A stretch of DNA of 64,000 bases, taken from assembly GCA_011947345.1 (NCBI GenBank), contig JAAVTG010000695.1, forward strand, positions 62,001-126,000, written 5' to 3'. Below, in pieces: positions 23,697 to 34,890 of this stretch. The stretch comes from Phytophthora quininea (lineage: Eukaryota; Oomycota; Peronosporomycetes; Peronosporales; Peronosporaceae). Position 1 is the stretch's first letter, and every line of letters begins with the position of its first letter. A program made the translations under genes and the position numbers. Below the pieces are notes generated by a model. That model did no database searches, was not told the origin of the DNA, and saw only the letters and a list, made by a program, of their open reading frames with translations.

Positions 23697-25806
23697 TCAG
23701 TGCTGTACCAGCTGCGAGTGCCGATGAGCCATGGGACTTGAGGAAGCCAAGCGTTTTTCTTGTGCTTCTTCTCCGAGGGCCAGCACCTCATCTTTATATG
23801 CTGGAGAGGACGGGTCTAGAGCGAAGCCCAGAGGTAAGAACAGCATCATATACCCTGTCGTGTGCCTAAGTTCGTACAGCTTTGTCATTTTGATAGCAGG
23901 CGAAGCATGCACACGTGGTTCGGCCGCAAACCACTGGAACCAAGCTGCCGCAAGGGACTGGGGTCCTTTCTTCTTGGGGCAAACGACTAGTGGCACAGGA
24001 GTCTGCTGCATTTCAGACCGAAGCGGCGACGCTGAGTGCGCGGGCGTCTGCAGACTGGTGGTAGCTGTACTGCGACTGATATTTGTTGCAGGTGTGCGGA
24101 GTTGAGACTCCACTGCTAACAAGCGCTCTTCAAGTCGTGTGTTCTGCAGGATAAGTACATCAATTTGCTCGAATTGTCGCTGTAGTTGCCGGAGCAAGGA
24201 GCTAGTCGGGTTGACTTCGTGTTCAACCGACTTTGTTTCCTCAGACGGCGAGAAGGCACGGCGAACGGCGATACCCCACCCCAACAACTCCGACTCAGCG
24301 ATTGCGTGCTGTGCAAGGCACTCGCGTATCTTTTCGACCAGCGGGCACCGTTCACACAAGTGCAGCACGTCAGGGAAATGCATGAGCAACGTCGCCATCA
24401 GTACGTCCGCTACATCTTCGTTTAAATTCAGAGTTTCATCGTCGAATAACATTGTGTTTGCGAACAGAAGCTGCTGGAACTTGCGAACGCGGATACTTAG
24501 TGGTGGTTTTAGCGCCGTGAGCGACGGCAATCGCACGTTGTCTTTAGGCTTCCATCCGCTCAAGACACGCGATTCTTGCTGGTTAGCGCGTGTCGTGCCC
24601 AGCATGTAGCCGAACGCCTTGTTCACCCGGTCGAGCTGCCAGCCACCCCTCTCAATGATCCAGTTCTCCGCGACGGTGCCGTCGTTTGCGTGTATGGCTC
24701 CGCCTCTGCGAAAAGAGTGAGAAATGAGCTTTGGGGTGAGTCTAACGTTTTGCAGATTTGCAGTTTCCATAACTCTAACGAGCAGTCTGTTCACGTAGGC
24801 TTGAGCACCAGGCGCGGAGACCTTTGTTTGCGACGCTGTGGCTTGTGTTGGGGCATGATCATCTGCTTCGAGTAGCTCAACGAGGGTAAGCTCTTCTAAA
24901 TCTTGAGGGTTGTCAGAGCTTCGAGTTTTTGATTGGAATTGCGGAAACATTCGTTTGCAGGGCATCGATTGCAATACGAGCGAGGCAGCTAAGCAGAAGA
25001 GAGGGCACGTAAAAAATTGTTGGATCCTTGAACAAGGAAATGCCTTGCAGTACAGCCGTTTTGACTCGTTTGAAGCGAAGAAATAAAACCCCGCCTAGGA
25101 ACAAAAGCATTAGTTAGTTGAAGAAGAAAAATGATGTTAGCCATTTTGCAAACCTGGCAGTACAGATAGCTGTTGTTTTTCAACTTGTTCAGCGTCGGAG
25201 CTACGACCGCACATGTACCACAACATCACAACTAGAGCAGCGTCCGTGTAGTTTGTATCATTTGACGCAGTCGTGTAGAGCAACCGCACAATTTCTTCTA
25301 GGTCTTGCTTAGAACATGGGGAGCTTTCTTCTCGTAGCCACCGTCCTGTCGATTTGCGCAGTACTTTCCGAGCCCAGACAAAAATTTTGTAGCTGCGGTT
25401 TTACTAAACTACCTTGTAGTGGATATTTATCCACTAACCAGTTCTTGACATTTCCGTAGTATGCTAGACAAGTGTTGGTGGCTAGATTTTTGCCTTCTGC
25501 TCTCGCTAAAGAATAAGCATATTTGTCTAATATAATACGCAGCACTTTACCTGTTTTGTCCCCGTTAATGAGGGCTTCCGCAGCGTCGAGCTCCATGTTT
25601 TCGGTAGACAGAAATGCGACGAACGATTTGATTGCCGTCGTCCTCACCTTCTTGCTGTTACCTGGAGCCAGCGAGGCGATAGACATCGCCACTTTCAGTG
25701 TCTGCGCCTTCTTCACAAATGCTATGAAACTAACACTACCGATCGCTATTATTGGAAACTGCTCAATATTTTCAGAGTATGCATTTATACTGATTTTTGT
25801 ATGCAA
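23697..25806 (-). mobile_element. Crypton-like tyrosine recombinase element, element 1
   Basis: The N-terminal part (25806-25309) is a helical core-binding-type domain (TTAIKSFVAFLSTENMEL, TCLAYYGNVKNWLVDKY). Downstream the first catalytic Arg lies in MLWYMCGRSSDAEQ. A short intron (donor GTTTGC at about 25155, acceptor TTCCTAG at about 25097) leads to a further exon. A one-base shift at about 24945 then reaches the box with HSFRRGG (H-x-x-R), the GGW position and a candidate nucleophile Tyr in FGYMLGTT. The C-terminal region has a coiled coil and an AWFQWFAAEPR segment that could be a GCR1_C-like DNA-binding fold. Cryptons are DNA transposons that use only a tyrosine recombinase and occur in oomycetes. 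It sits between the two MFS copies. Current activity is doubtful because of the frame break. Confidence 0.7.
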
Positions 25807-26323
25807 TAGAACATATTTTCAAAATATTCCGACCAAATATGGTTGGAATGGTCGGAAATTATAGCGTGGTTTTTAATTGGTTGAAATAACGCCTTTAGGA
25901 AAGATGATTGGACAAAATGAAATGCATGTACAAGTATTGGTCGGAAAGTATAGGATATTATACCATACCAAACAGCTTCAACACCAAGTGCGACACGATG
26001 CAAGTCTTCATTCCATTCTGTTGGCATTTGGCATTTGGAACGATGAAGCACAAGCATGCAGCATCGAGAGCTGCCAGCTTCGGGTCAAAGCGTTGAAAGA
26101 ATCGTCTATTACTTAATGACAAAGGAACTGGCAAATACACTTGGCGTCTGCAAAATGCTGACAGCTTCGTGAGCTTGGAAGACTAAATGGCCTTGTGTGG
26201 ATGGACTTCTTCCAGGTGCTTCACAAAGGTCCGTCGTGCTTCAATGCACTGGCGACAGCGATCGTTCTCCAACGTCACCATACTGGTGTCACCTCACTGG
26301 TCGAGTGTACTCAATCAGCTACT
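25807..26323. other. Intergenic flank upstream of recombinase element 1
   Basis: No gene is seen. It is A/T-rich relative to the genes around it and contains the palindrome at 25827-25857 and a third copy of the same 9-mer at 25938-25946. Confidence 0.4.
25827..25857. repeat. Inverted repeat with 9-bp arms TTCCGACCA / TGGTCGGAA
   Basis: Perfect arms at 25827-25835 and 25849-25857 are separated by 13 nt. Another TGGTCGGAA lies at 25938-25946. The position, just upstream of the recombinase frame, suggests a possible binding or end site for that element. This is inference only. Confidence 0.55.
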
Positions 26324-28094
26324 CTAGCAAGAATGAACAGTTTCTTCGCTGCCACTGGACGTGACGTTGGTGGCGCTGCTTTCGGCGACATTCTCCTCGA
26401 GATGGACAGCATCGTCAGTAATCGGTGACTTGCTGTTGTCGTGTCCTCTTGCACTTACACTTGGACTTCCATCGCTAGAGCTTTCGGAGCTGTTTCGGAC
26501 TCTGGAGTACATTGATTTATCAGATGAAAAGCAATGGAAAAACAAGGCGCCAAATACCAGCACGGCCGCAGCAATCGCGAACACCAAGTCCCAAGAACCC
26601 GTCGCCTCCAGAATCGCGCCCGTCACAATGTTGCCCACAATGCCAGGGATCGTGCCAAACGTGTTCGACACCCCCATCACGTGCGCCGCGTGGTTCGGCG
26701 CGATATCGATCATGTTCACCCAGTACCCCGCCATCGCAGCTCGGCTCGTGAACAGCGTCAGCGACAGCAAACCCACCGCCACCGGAGCTGTTTTCGCCAG
26801 ACGCAGCGAGAACAAGAAGAATGCACAACCCAGAAACGAAAACGCGTTCAAGCCCTGACGAACGTGCAGCTCGCGGTATCCGCGAGTCACCAGCAGATCG
26901 CCGATGCGCCCGAACAGCAACGTGCCCGTGTACTCGCACATGTACGGCAGTGCGGCAGCAAACCCACCTTTCTTGCCCAGATCGATATCCAACGCCTGCT
27001 GGAAGTACTGCGGGATCCAGCCCAGCAGCACGTACCAACTGTAGTTGTAGCACATATGAGCCACGTAGATGGCCCAGGCAGGTCGAGACGTCAACAACAC
27101 CCGCCAGTTCATCGCGTGGGTGTCCAGCTCGGCTCGGGAGCTTTGACGGCGGTGGGTCTCGGGGTCGATGGTGCGGTTTCGAACGATAAACGTGCGCTCC
27201 TCCGCCGAGATGTGCGGGTCTTCTTCAGGTCGGCTCACGCCCAGGAAGAAGTACACCACCACCCAGATGAAGCTCAGCACGCCGAACACGATGAAGATGC
27301 GCTGCCAGCCAGCGTGTTCCATGATGAACGGCGACACCAGCAGTGCGGTAATCGTTCCCAGATCGGAGCCGCTCGCCACAAGTGACACGAGACGACTGCG
27401 CTCCTGCAGTGGATACCAGGCTCCAGCGACCTGGTGCATGCACGGGAAGAGGATGCCTTCTCCGAGTCCCATGCCAGCTCGAGCGAAGAACAAGCACGTG
27501 AGGCATTTCGCCACCACCACCGTCGACAGGTCCTAAGGGGAGTGCAGCGAAGAAACGAAGAAACGAAGAAACGAAGAAACGGAGACACGTTGTTAGATGA
27601 CAGGACAAAACGAAATAATACCCCTGGCACTGGCACTTACGAACAACGTCCAGACGATGACACCGGTTAGCAGCACGACCTTCGCGCCGAACCTCGCAGC
27701 CAAGTAGCCTCCCAGAATCTGCAGTGGTAGTCATGGTCGAGTTTAGCCTTTGATCAACTTCCTCAAAACGTCCATTTCGACATCACTGTCGACCCCACCT
27801 GCGTGCACATGTATCCATAGAAGAATGCGGACAGGACTTCTCCCTGTTCGGTCTTGTTGGTCACGAATACCGGCAACGCAATCCCCATGTTTGTCCCTTT
27901 GGATTACCGAACCACCATTGTCACTGATCAAATTCAACACCAACGAACGGAGATCTACCTACGGTCTGCATAGCAAATTGTAGCGATCCAGAAGCACAAG
28001 AATGCAGTCACATATCGTCTCTTGCCCTTGGGCAATGGCGCAGAGACCCCTCCCCGATGCGAACAGCCTTCTCCAGCGCAGTCTTGTCCGGCAT
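26324..28094 (-). CDS. MFS anion/phosphate transporter, SLC17-like (copy B)
   Basis: This is the paralogue of copy A in the same orientation about 5 kb away. Exons are 27963-28094, about 27799-27896, 27641-27718 and 26324-27532. Exon 1 (MPDKTALEKAVRIGEG, then KGKRRYVTAFLCFWIATIC) differs clearly from copy A, as does the C-terminal tail (RVRNSSESSSDGSPSV to SEETVHSC). Between them protein and introns are identical except for Gly to Glu in PYMCEYTGTL (C/T at 26934) and one fewer intron repeat unit. Exon 1 has a frame break in the C4 run at 28047-28050 that one base repairs. Twelve membrane helices and an SLC17-like substrate range are inferred from the family. The tail difference could alter sorting or regulation. 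Confidence 0.88.
27552..27583. repeat. 8-bp tandem repeat GAAACGAA, 4 units (intron of MFS copy B)
   Basis: Counterpart of the array in copy A with one unit less; the last unit again ends GGA. Confidence 0.9.
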
Positions 28095-29067
28095 GTCGTT
28101 GAATGAAATCTGGCGCAACTTGTGGGCCACAGCCGTTACTTAACTTCAAGAAATCGGGGTCGGGACAATCGCTATTCAATTCCATTCACATATTCTGGGC
28201 GCTTGTCGTCAAACTAGAGGATTGGGCTGGTAGTGCGACTGTTGGGCATTTCCTGCGGCTGCGCAGCAGAATCTGCCCAACTCGGCGTGCCTTCAGGCGA
28301 CTCCATGTGTAGTTCTAGCAGTCAACCTCGGCTCCTTCATATCAACCGCAACGCATTTTCTTGGAAAACAGCGGCGCAACACACGAGGGTAGATGTACGA
28401 CAACTAACTTGTTTGTTTGGGCTCCAGATTCTGACTGACCTTTCGCCTTCTCCTACTCCTGCTCCTGCTGCTGGATCTTGGCTACCTACTGTGTCCCAGT
28501 AGTTCTGTCCAGCTTATATGCACGGTGCTTCACAGCACACCTTCAGCCTGGCGAAGTGCTCTGTATTCCAACACATTTCGTACCCACTCATGCGCACCTG
28601 CAAAGCGTGAATTGTCGGCTCGTTGTGCAGCATTCACGCATTGCAACAGCTCCAGCGTCAACAGCCAATCTTCACGGATTATCGACCATGCCCAGCGGTC
28701 CGTACACTACAGTCGTCTATTTGCCAGCTCTGGAAAGAAGCATTGACAGCTACTTTCGACGCAGGCTGTGCATCTAACTGTGGTTGGTCTTGGATGTTCG
28801 TTGTGTTGGTCTTCCTCGATGTCAACATCCATCTGCTCAGCCGAAAAACCTTTTGAGTCGATACCAATCTCAAATGTAATAAATTCAGCTTTTAGTGCTT
28901 TATAGGTTGAATGACCTGAAAATAACAATAAAGCTGTAGAAAGCATGCAAAACAGCCTACTTTTGGTGTGCGCCACATACTGCCGAATTAATCCCTGTTG
29001 GGTGTCGAACAACGTAGCCGTTGCACTACCAGGATATACTTACAAGGTGAGCTGGGTACTGGGACAG
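28095..29067. other. Intergenic region between MFS copy B and kinesin-5
   Basis: Nothing convincing is seen in 970 bp. Short frames on both strands lack start context, splice structure or recognisable motifs. A small C/T-rich run (about 28440-28475) is present. Confidence 0.4.
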
Positions 29068-32000
29068 CTACCGGACATTCGTGGACTCACCCAGCGGCGA
29101 TTTAGATCGGTACCGCTTTGGGGCGGCCAGCGCCGACAACTTCGCATTTTTGCGAGGAGCGCCACTCGACACTTTCATACTTCTGTGCGGATGTGTGATA
29201 GTGGGTTTCTTGGGTCCTACGGAAGACCCTGCTGTCTTCAGCTTTGACGCCACGTTGGAGCCGGAGACAGGAGTCGTGGTAGGCTTTGATGAAGCAGATG
29301 CAGGAAGCTTGGCTGAGTCTGTCGCGCTGAGGTTGGTGTCGAGCACCGGACTAGAACGGTCGGCTTCTTGTTGATTCTGGCTGGCCACGACGTTTGAGGT
29401 GGGGTTTTGGTGGCAACATCTTCGCCATGCTTCGAGGCTTCGATATTTGTGACATCGTCAGTGCTGCTCACGCTCGCGTCGCTCAATCGTCTTCGCTTAT
29501 GGCTAAGTTGAGGGGCATCCTGCAATGAACCAGCGTCTCTGGAAAGAGTCTCCATCAGGCTTTCATCGTCAGCATTAATCTTGGTAGCTTCAAACGAGGG
29601 AAATTGACGATTGTCCTTCTTCATCGGTGTCGCTCCAGTATGTGCGGTTATCTAGCAGTACATAAAACATTAGAAGTGATCCCTCAAACAAACAAAGCTA
29701 TGCATCGTACCCGTCGCTTCTTCATGAAAGTCCGCATCTCTTCCAGTTGTTGAGTGGATTCGATAGTGACTTCGCCGACAACCTGATCGCCAAGGACTGA
29801 CGCTTGGGTTACCTTATCTTTTGTTGCTGTGCACTTTGACAGCAATCCGTTTTCCAAAGTCTTGCAACCATCCGCCAGAAGCTTTCCCAGTTCACCATTA
29901 TCGCTTTCGAATTGCGTAAGTTGCTCTTTTCTCTTGCGGATAATATCAATATCCGCTTGCGAGTGGTGCTCCATCAAATTCGTCATATCTTCAGTGTGTC
30001 TTTCGACTAAAGCAGCAGTGTCCTTGTTCCAGGCGGTTTGCAAGTGTTCGTGAGACTGAAGCAATTCCACGTGACGAGCGTTCGCTTCGCTAAATTGCCC
30101 CCGCAAGTCTGACATACTCCCATGAATCCCTGCTGTCTCTTTTTCATGCTCCGAGTTGCGCTGGTTCAGAGCTTCTACAAAGCCCTTCATTTCTTGCTCC
30201 GTGGTATTCTGCACATGCGCAAGCTCCTTCTGCTGCACCGCTGCGCTTTCTTGGATAAGCTGGGTCTGATCATTTAGCTTTTGCACCTGACTCTGGATGC
30301 ACTTGTCAACATACGCCGCAAGTTGGGCTTTGACTCCATTTAGCTCCTGTTCTTGCTGTTCATGACTGCTTTTTAAAGCTGCCACCAACGCTGCCTTGCT
30401 CTCATTTAGCTGCTTGGACTGTTTTTCGATCGACATGTCGATCGCCACTTGAAGTTCCAGTAACTTGTCGCTCTGTTCGGTCAAAAAGCTGCCTAGCTCT
30501 TCACGAGACCTTGCCAGCATGGACAGCACGTTCTCCACAGATGATACATTTCTGTCTCGAGCGGCAGCCAAATCTTCAGCGATAGCCGTCGCGTGGTTCT
30601 TGCTCATGTCGACAAATTTCTTGAGCTGACTTTGTATACTCTCCTGTTGGTTTTCGACTGACTTGGCCACTTCTCCTCGCTGCTCACGCTTCTTGGCCTC
30701 ATCTTCGGCTAGATTTTCTGTTGTTTGTGCACTCCGTGCGTCGAGAAGACTTTGAAGAGCGTTCAGATTTGACACTAAACCCTCCAGCCTCGTTGAATGG
30801 ACTGACTGCAATTCTTGTAAAGCGTGCGAGATACCCGTGAATGCGCCGTCTTGGGATTCCTTGTGCTTTGTCAGCCGCTCCAGGAACGAGTTAATTCGTG
30901 ATTGCGATTGATTCTGATACGACGTCGCTAGTTCGGAGTTGGCCACCTCCACCTGTTGTGTTTCCTCTGTTGACCAAGAAAAGAAAAACGTTAGGAGCAT
31001 AGCTACTGCAAGAATCAAGATTAAATGCGTACCAATTTTCGTCCGCAGTTGTGCAGCACGCTTCTCGCTGGCATCGTACAATTTTGTCGCCGTAGCTGCA
31101 TTTGTGAGTAGGACCTGTTCGTTATCATGAAAAGATTTCACCATCGTTTGCGTTCGCTTCAGCTCCTGCGTTGTTTTTTCAGCGTTTCCTCCGTCGAAAG
31201 GAGTTTGTTTTCAGTAGCAACGAGCTTGTTGCTCACGTCCTGCTTTTCTTGAGTAAGTGCCGCTATTTCATTTGCGTGCTTTTCGGCTGCTTCCTCGAGT
31301 TCCTTGCAAGTGTCATTTCTCGCTTTCAGCATTTCTTCCAGCTCTGTCACCTGCACACCTTGTCCACTTAGACGTTCTTGCATGTCTGTAAACTGTTCCA
31401 GCGGCAGGTACACGCCTTCCTTTAATCTAGCAGCGCGGAGAGCAGCACGCAGCGTTTCAATCTCGCTGCCGAAGTCATTCAGCAGTCCAGCCTTTGTCAT
31501 TTTCTGGTTGAGCTCTGGTTTGTTCTTGATGCTCTTCGCACGGAATGCGTATTCCAGCGTACTAAGAGTCTCATCAAGGCTGTCTGCACAGGGAGCTAGC
31601 GTAGCAATGATCGTCGTCTTCGCGCGTCCACCCAGTGATTCCTGCAGTAACCGTGTAAGTTTACTATCACGGTACGGCACATGTGGAAGATTATCGACCA
31701 GCGCCGTGATGACGCGCCCGAGAGTTAGCAAGCTCTGGTTGATTGTTCCTGCTTCTCTCGCTCTCACATTGCGCGCCCCTGAGCGTCCTACACACTCTGA
31801 CCCAGCCAGATCCACCAAATTGAGCTGTCCCACACGCAGCAAGTCCTCACCTGCCGCGTTGTGTTCCTTGCTGTGGATGCGGATCGTGAAAATGCTATGG
31901 GACCGACTCGAGTTCTCGTTCATCAACGTCTCGGACGTGATGCGGTTCTTCACGCCGGTGTTGACCAGCTCGAACACGTGCTTGGCGGTCGTGGCCGTCA

Positions 32001-32553
32001 CCTCGAGCAAATTGAGGCAGTAGATGCCTCCCCTCTTAGTGTCTTCCATTAGTCGCAGCTTCTTATCTTCGTCCGGGTCCAGAAGATCCTTAAGTTCTTC
32101 GTTGTACAGCTGCAGGAAGCTCACACGCACGCTGAACTCCTCTCCCTTGGCCTCCAGCGCGTCGAAGATGCGACGCACACTGCGCGGGATGATGCCCGCC
32201 GTCTCGCTGCCTGGCGTCAGGTCTCCCTGCATCGTGTACGTCTTGCCTGTGCCCGTCTGGCCGTAGGCAAACACGGTGCAGTTATACCCAGCCAGCGCCT
32301 CGTCCACTGCAGGCTTCACCACGGCACCAAAGACGTCCTTCTGGGTCGAGTACTGGCCGAAGACGCGATCGAACGTGTACGTCTTGCGCTTGGCTACGGC
32401 CACTTCGTGAGCGTTCTGGCGGCACTGCAGCACGGCGCCGCGGCCCGACGCCTTCTCGCGCGCGTTCAGTGGGCGGCAGCGCACCGCCACCTGCACGTTC
32501 GTGTGCGCCACGGCCGCCACAGCACCAGCAGCCATGTCGCTCTCGTCGGTCAT
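29068..32553 (-). CDS. Kinesin-5 (BimC/Eg5-type) mitotic motor
   Basis: An N-terminal motor domain starts at the ATG at 32553 (MTDESDMAAG). It has P-loop AYGQTGTGKTYTMQG, switch I NENSSRSHSIFT and switch II LVDLAGSECVGRSGA, followed by the neck (AFRAKSIKNKPELNQ) and a long coiled coil. The C-terminal HTGATPMKKD resembles the BimC box, a Cdk1 site that targets kinesin-5 to spindles. Bipolar kinesin-5 slides antiparallel microtubules. A 66-nt in-frame intron at 30967-31032 mimics a membrane helix if left in. A second intron spans about 29665-29710. Breaks at 31174-31179 (T6) and about 29395 need one base each. Length is about 1,115 residues, close to family size. The gene is head-to-head with DBP9. 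Confidence 0.93.
30967..31032 (-). other. 66-nt in-frame intron in kinesin-5
   Basis: Donor GTACGC, acceptor GTCAACAG. Read through, it encodes a hydrophobic LILILAVAMLLTFFF segment that would falsely suggest a membrane-spanning kinesin. Removing it leaves KIEETQQVEVANSEL in a continuous coiled coil. Confidence 0.8.
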
Positions 32554-32688
32554 CGGATGCTTAATGCGGAATGCCTTCCCGCCCGTTTTTGAATTCAAAA
32601 CCGAGAGTGATTGTGATTGGGTACGACTATATTTGGGTGCTTATTTGGGAACTTTTGACTTTATCCGCTGCGCACCAACCAAAATGCG

Positions 32689-32704
32689 GCTCAGTTGACA
32701 TTTC
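32689..32704 (+). promoter_or_regulatory. Oomycete initiator-like element of DBP9
   Basis: GCTCAGTTGACATTTC matches 13 of 16 consensus positions and lies 10 nt before the helicase ATG, inside the 160-bp divergent spacer shared with kinesin-5. Confidence 0.4.
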
Positions 32705-32713
32705 TTGCTGAAG

Positions 32714-34790
32714 ATGGCCGAGCCTCATGTAAGTGAGAGTCTGCTGGACGGCCAGCAGACCTTCGCGTCCTGCGACTTCGGGCTGGACCGGCGCCTGACC
32801 AAGGCCGTGGCCAAAATGCGCTTCGTGCACGCCACGCTGGTGCAGATGAACTGCATCCCGCTGGCGCTCCAGGGCAAGGACCTGCTGGTGCGAGCCCGTA
32901 CCGGTTCCGGCAAGACGGCGGCCTTCGCACTGCCACTGCTGCACAAGATCCTACAGCAGAAGCAGGATGCGCCCAGCAGCGAGCCGTCCATCCGTGCACT
33001 CGTGCTGGTGCCCACGAAGGAGCTGGTGGAGCAGACTCGGCGTCACATGCTGGAACTCATGTACTACTGCCAAGACACGGTCAGTCTGTTGGCTCTGGGC
33101 GGTCAGAGCATGAACGCGCAACAAGCGCTGTTGCGTGATGCTCCTGACGTGCTGGTAGCCACTCCTGGACGCCTCGTAGCGCACCTGGAAGCTGGGAATT
33201 TAACGCTCAAGGACTCCGTGCAGACGGTGGTCATCGACGAAGCGGATCTGGTGCTGTCCTTCGGCTACGGAGAGGACGTGCGCACGATTTTCAACGCTCT
33301 CCCCAAGGCCTGCCAGACGTTCTGCATGTCTGCGACGTTGAGTCCTGAGCTCGAGAAGCTCAAGAAGTCGGTGCTGCACAATCCGGCGGTTGTGAAACTC
33401 GAGGAAGGAGCTACAGACGGCAAGTTGCAGCAATTTTACTTGCCTGTGGCCGACAAGGACAAGGATCTGCTGCTGTACGCGCTGCTGCGACTGGGTGTCG
33501 TGCACGGCAAGGTCATCTTCTTCGTCAACACAACTGATGCAGCGTACAGACTGAAGCTGTTCTTCGAGCAGTTTGTGATAAAGAGCGCGGTGCTGAACGC
33601 CAAACTGCCGCACAACTCGCGTCAGCACATTATTGAAGAGTTTAACCGGGGTCTGTTTGACTACCTCATCGCTACGGACGACAGCGTGGATCGCGATGTT
33701 GATGAAGAAGGTAGTGATGACGAAGAGGAGGAGGAAAATGCTGAAGAGGCCGAAGACGAGGAGGAGAACGAGGACACAGACGACGAGAAGAATTCTGCGT
33801 CTGATGCTGGGGATGAAGATGGTGACGAGAAGGACGAGAGCGAGGAAGAGGGGGGATAGCGAGGAGGAGAAGGACGAGGATGATGTCATGAACAGTGATG
33901 ACGAAAATGCTGAGGAGGCCGAATCTGATGAGGACGACGGAAAGAAGAAGATCGTCGGTAAGAAGCGTGGTCGCGCTGATGATGAAAGCTATGGTGTGTC
34001 ACGAGGTGTGGATTTCCGAGGCGTGCAGTTCGTCATCAACGTGGACTTCCCAAAGAGTGTGCGCGCATACACGCACCGTATCGGACGTACCGCCCGCGGT
34101 GGAGCCTCTGGTACAGCTCTGTCTCTGGTATCAAAGGACGATGCCAAGCAAGAGCGTGCATTGAAACGTGTGCAAGCACGTCAGCAAGCATTTTTGTCCG
34201 AGTCCAAGGATGTACTGGCACAACCTGCTGAGCTGGCATTCGATCTGAAGGAGATCGACTGCTTCCGCTACCGTGTAGAAGATGTCCGTCGCGCTGTTAC
34301 ACGTGTAGCCGTCCGTGAGGCTCAGCTGGCAGACGTGAAAAAGGAAATGTTGAACTCGGAGCGATTGGCTGCCCATTTTGAAGCGAACCCTCGTGAGCTG
34401 AACGTGCTGGAGCACGACAAGGTAGTTGGGTCAGCACCTGTGCAGCTTCATTTGGCCACGATCCCGGACTACCTTGTGCCAATCGAGTTGCAGCCGTCGG
34501 CACCTCCTCGTACCAAGAAGAAACACAACAAGCACAACAAGCGGCAACGTCTTGCCGATGGCAAGCGCCGTACAGACAACGACCCGTTGCATACGTTTAT
34601 GGCGCCCGATGAAGACGCCAAGGTGGACAAGAAGAAGGAAGAGGAAGATCGCATTAGCTATGGTAACACCGGTGTGGGTAAGAGCACTGCAGGCCGTCAA
34701 AAGTGGAAGAAGCAGCACCGCAAGGGCAATTTCAACCCGAAAACTATCGCCAAGAAGAAGTGGAAGATGAGCAAGGGTGCGACGCATTAA
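32714..34790 (+). CDS. DEAD-box RNA helicase, DBP9/DDX56 family
   Basis: Helicase motifs appear in order: TFASCDFGLDRRL (Q-motif region), RARTGSGKTAAFALP (Walker A), VLVPTKEL, VLVATPGRL, VIDEADLVLSFGY (DEAD), FCMSATLS, KVIFFVNTTDAA, and YTHRIGRTARGG. DBP9 proteins act in nucleolar 60S ribosome assembly. An acidic insert (about 33690-33990) sits between LIATDDSVD and the SRGVDFRGVQFVINVDFP motif, as in DBP9. The basic C-terminus (KKKHNKHNKRQRL, KKKWKMSKG) suits a nucleolar protein. One frame break lies in the G6 run at 33850-33855; removing one G restores EEEGDSEEEKDEDD. Length is about 692 residues. The start codon chosen is the first ATG, close to the initiator-like motif. Confidence 0.93.
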
Positions 34791-34890
34791 GAACTCCCAG
34801 CCTGGCCCAGGTACCGCGAAGTTTTGCTGCTTGCCAAATAGATACATGCTTTGTTTTCTACTTTCTTGATCTGCTGTTTGTCTGCAATGT

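Noticed and set aside
28679..29012. 101-codon minus-strand frame downstream of kinesin-5
   Set aside because: It has no conserved features, and the kinesin frame already ends at 29068.
30950..31060. Transmembrane helix in the kinesin coiled coil
   Set aside because: It coincides exactly with a 66-nt GT-AG intron; removal leaves a continuous coiled coil.
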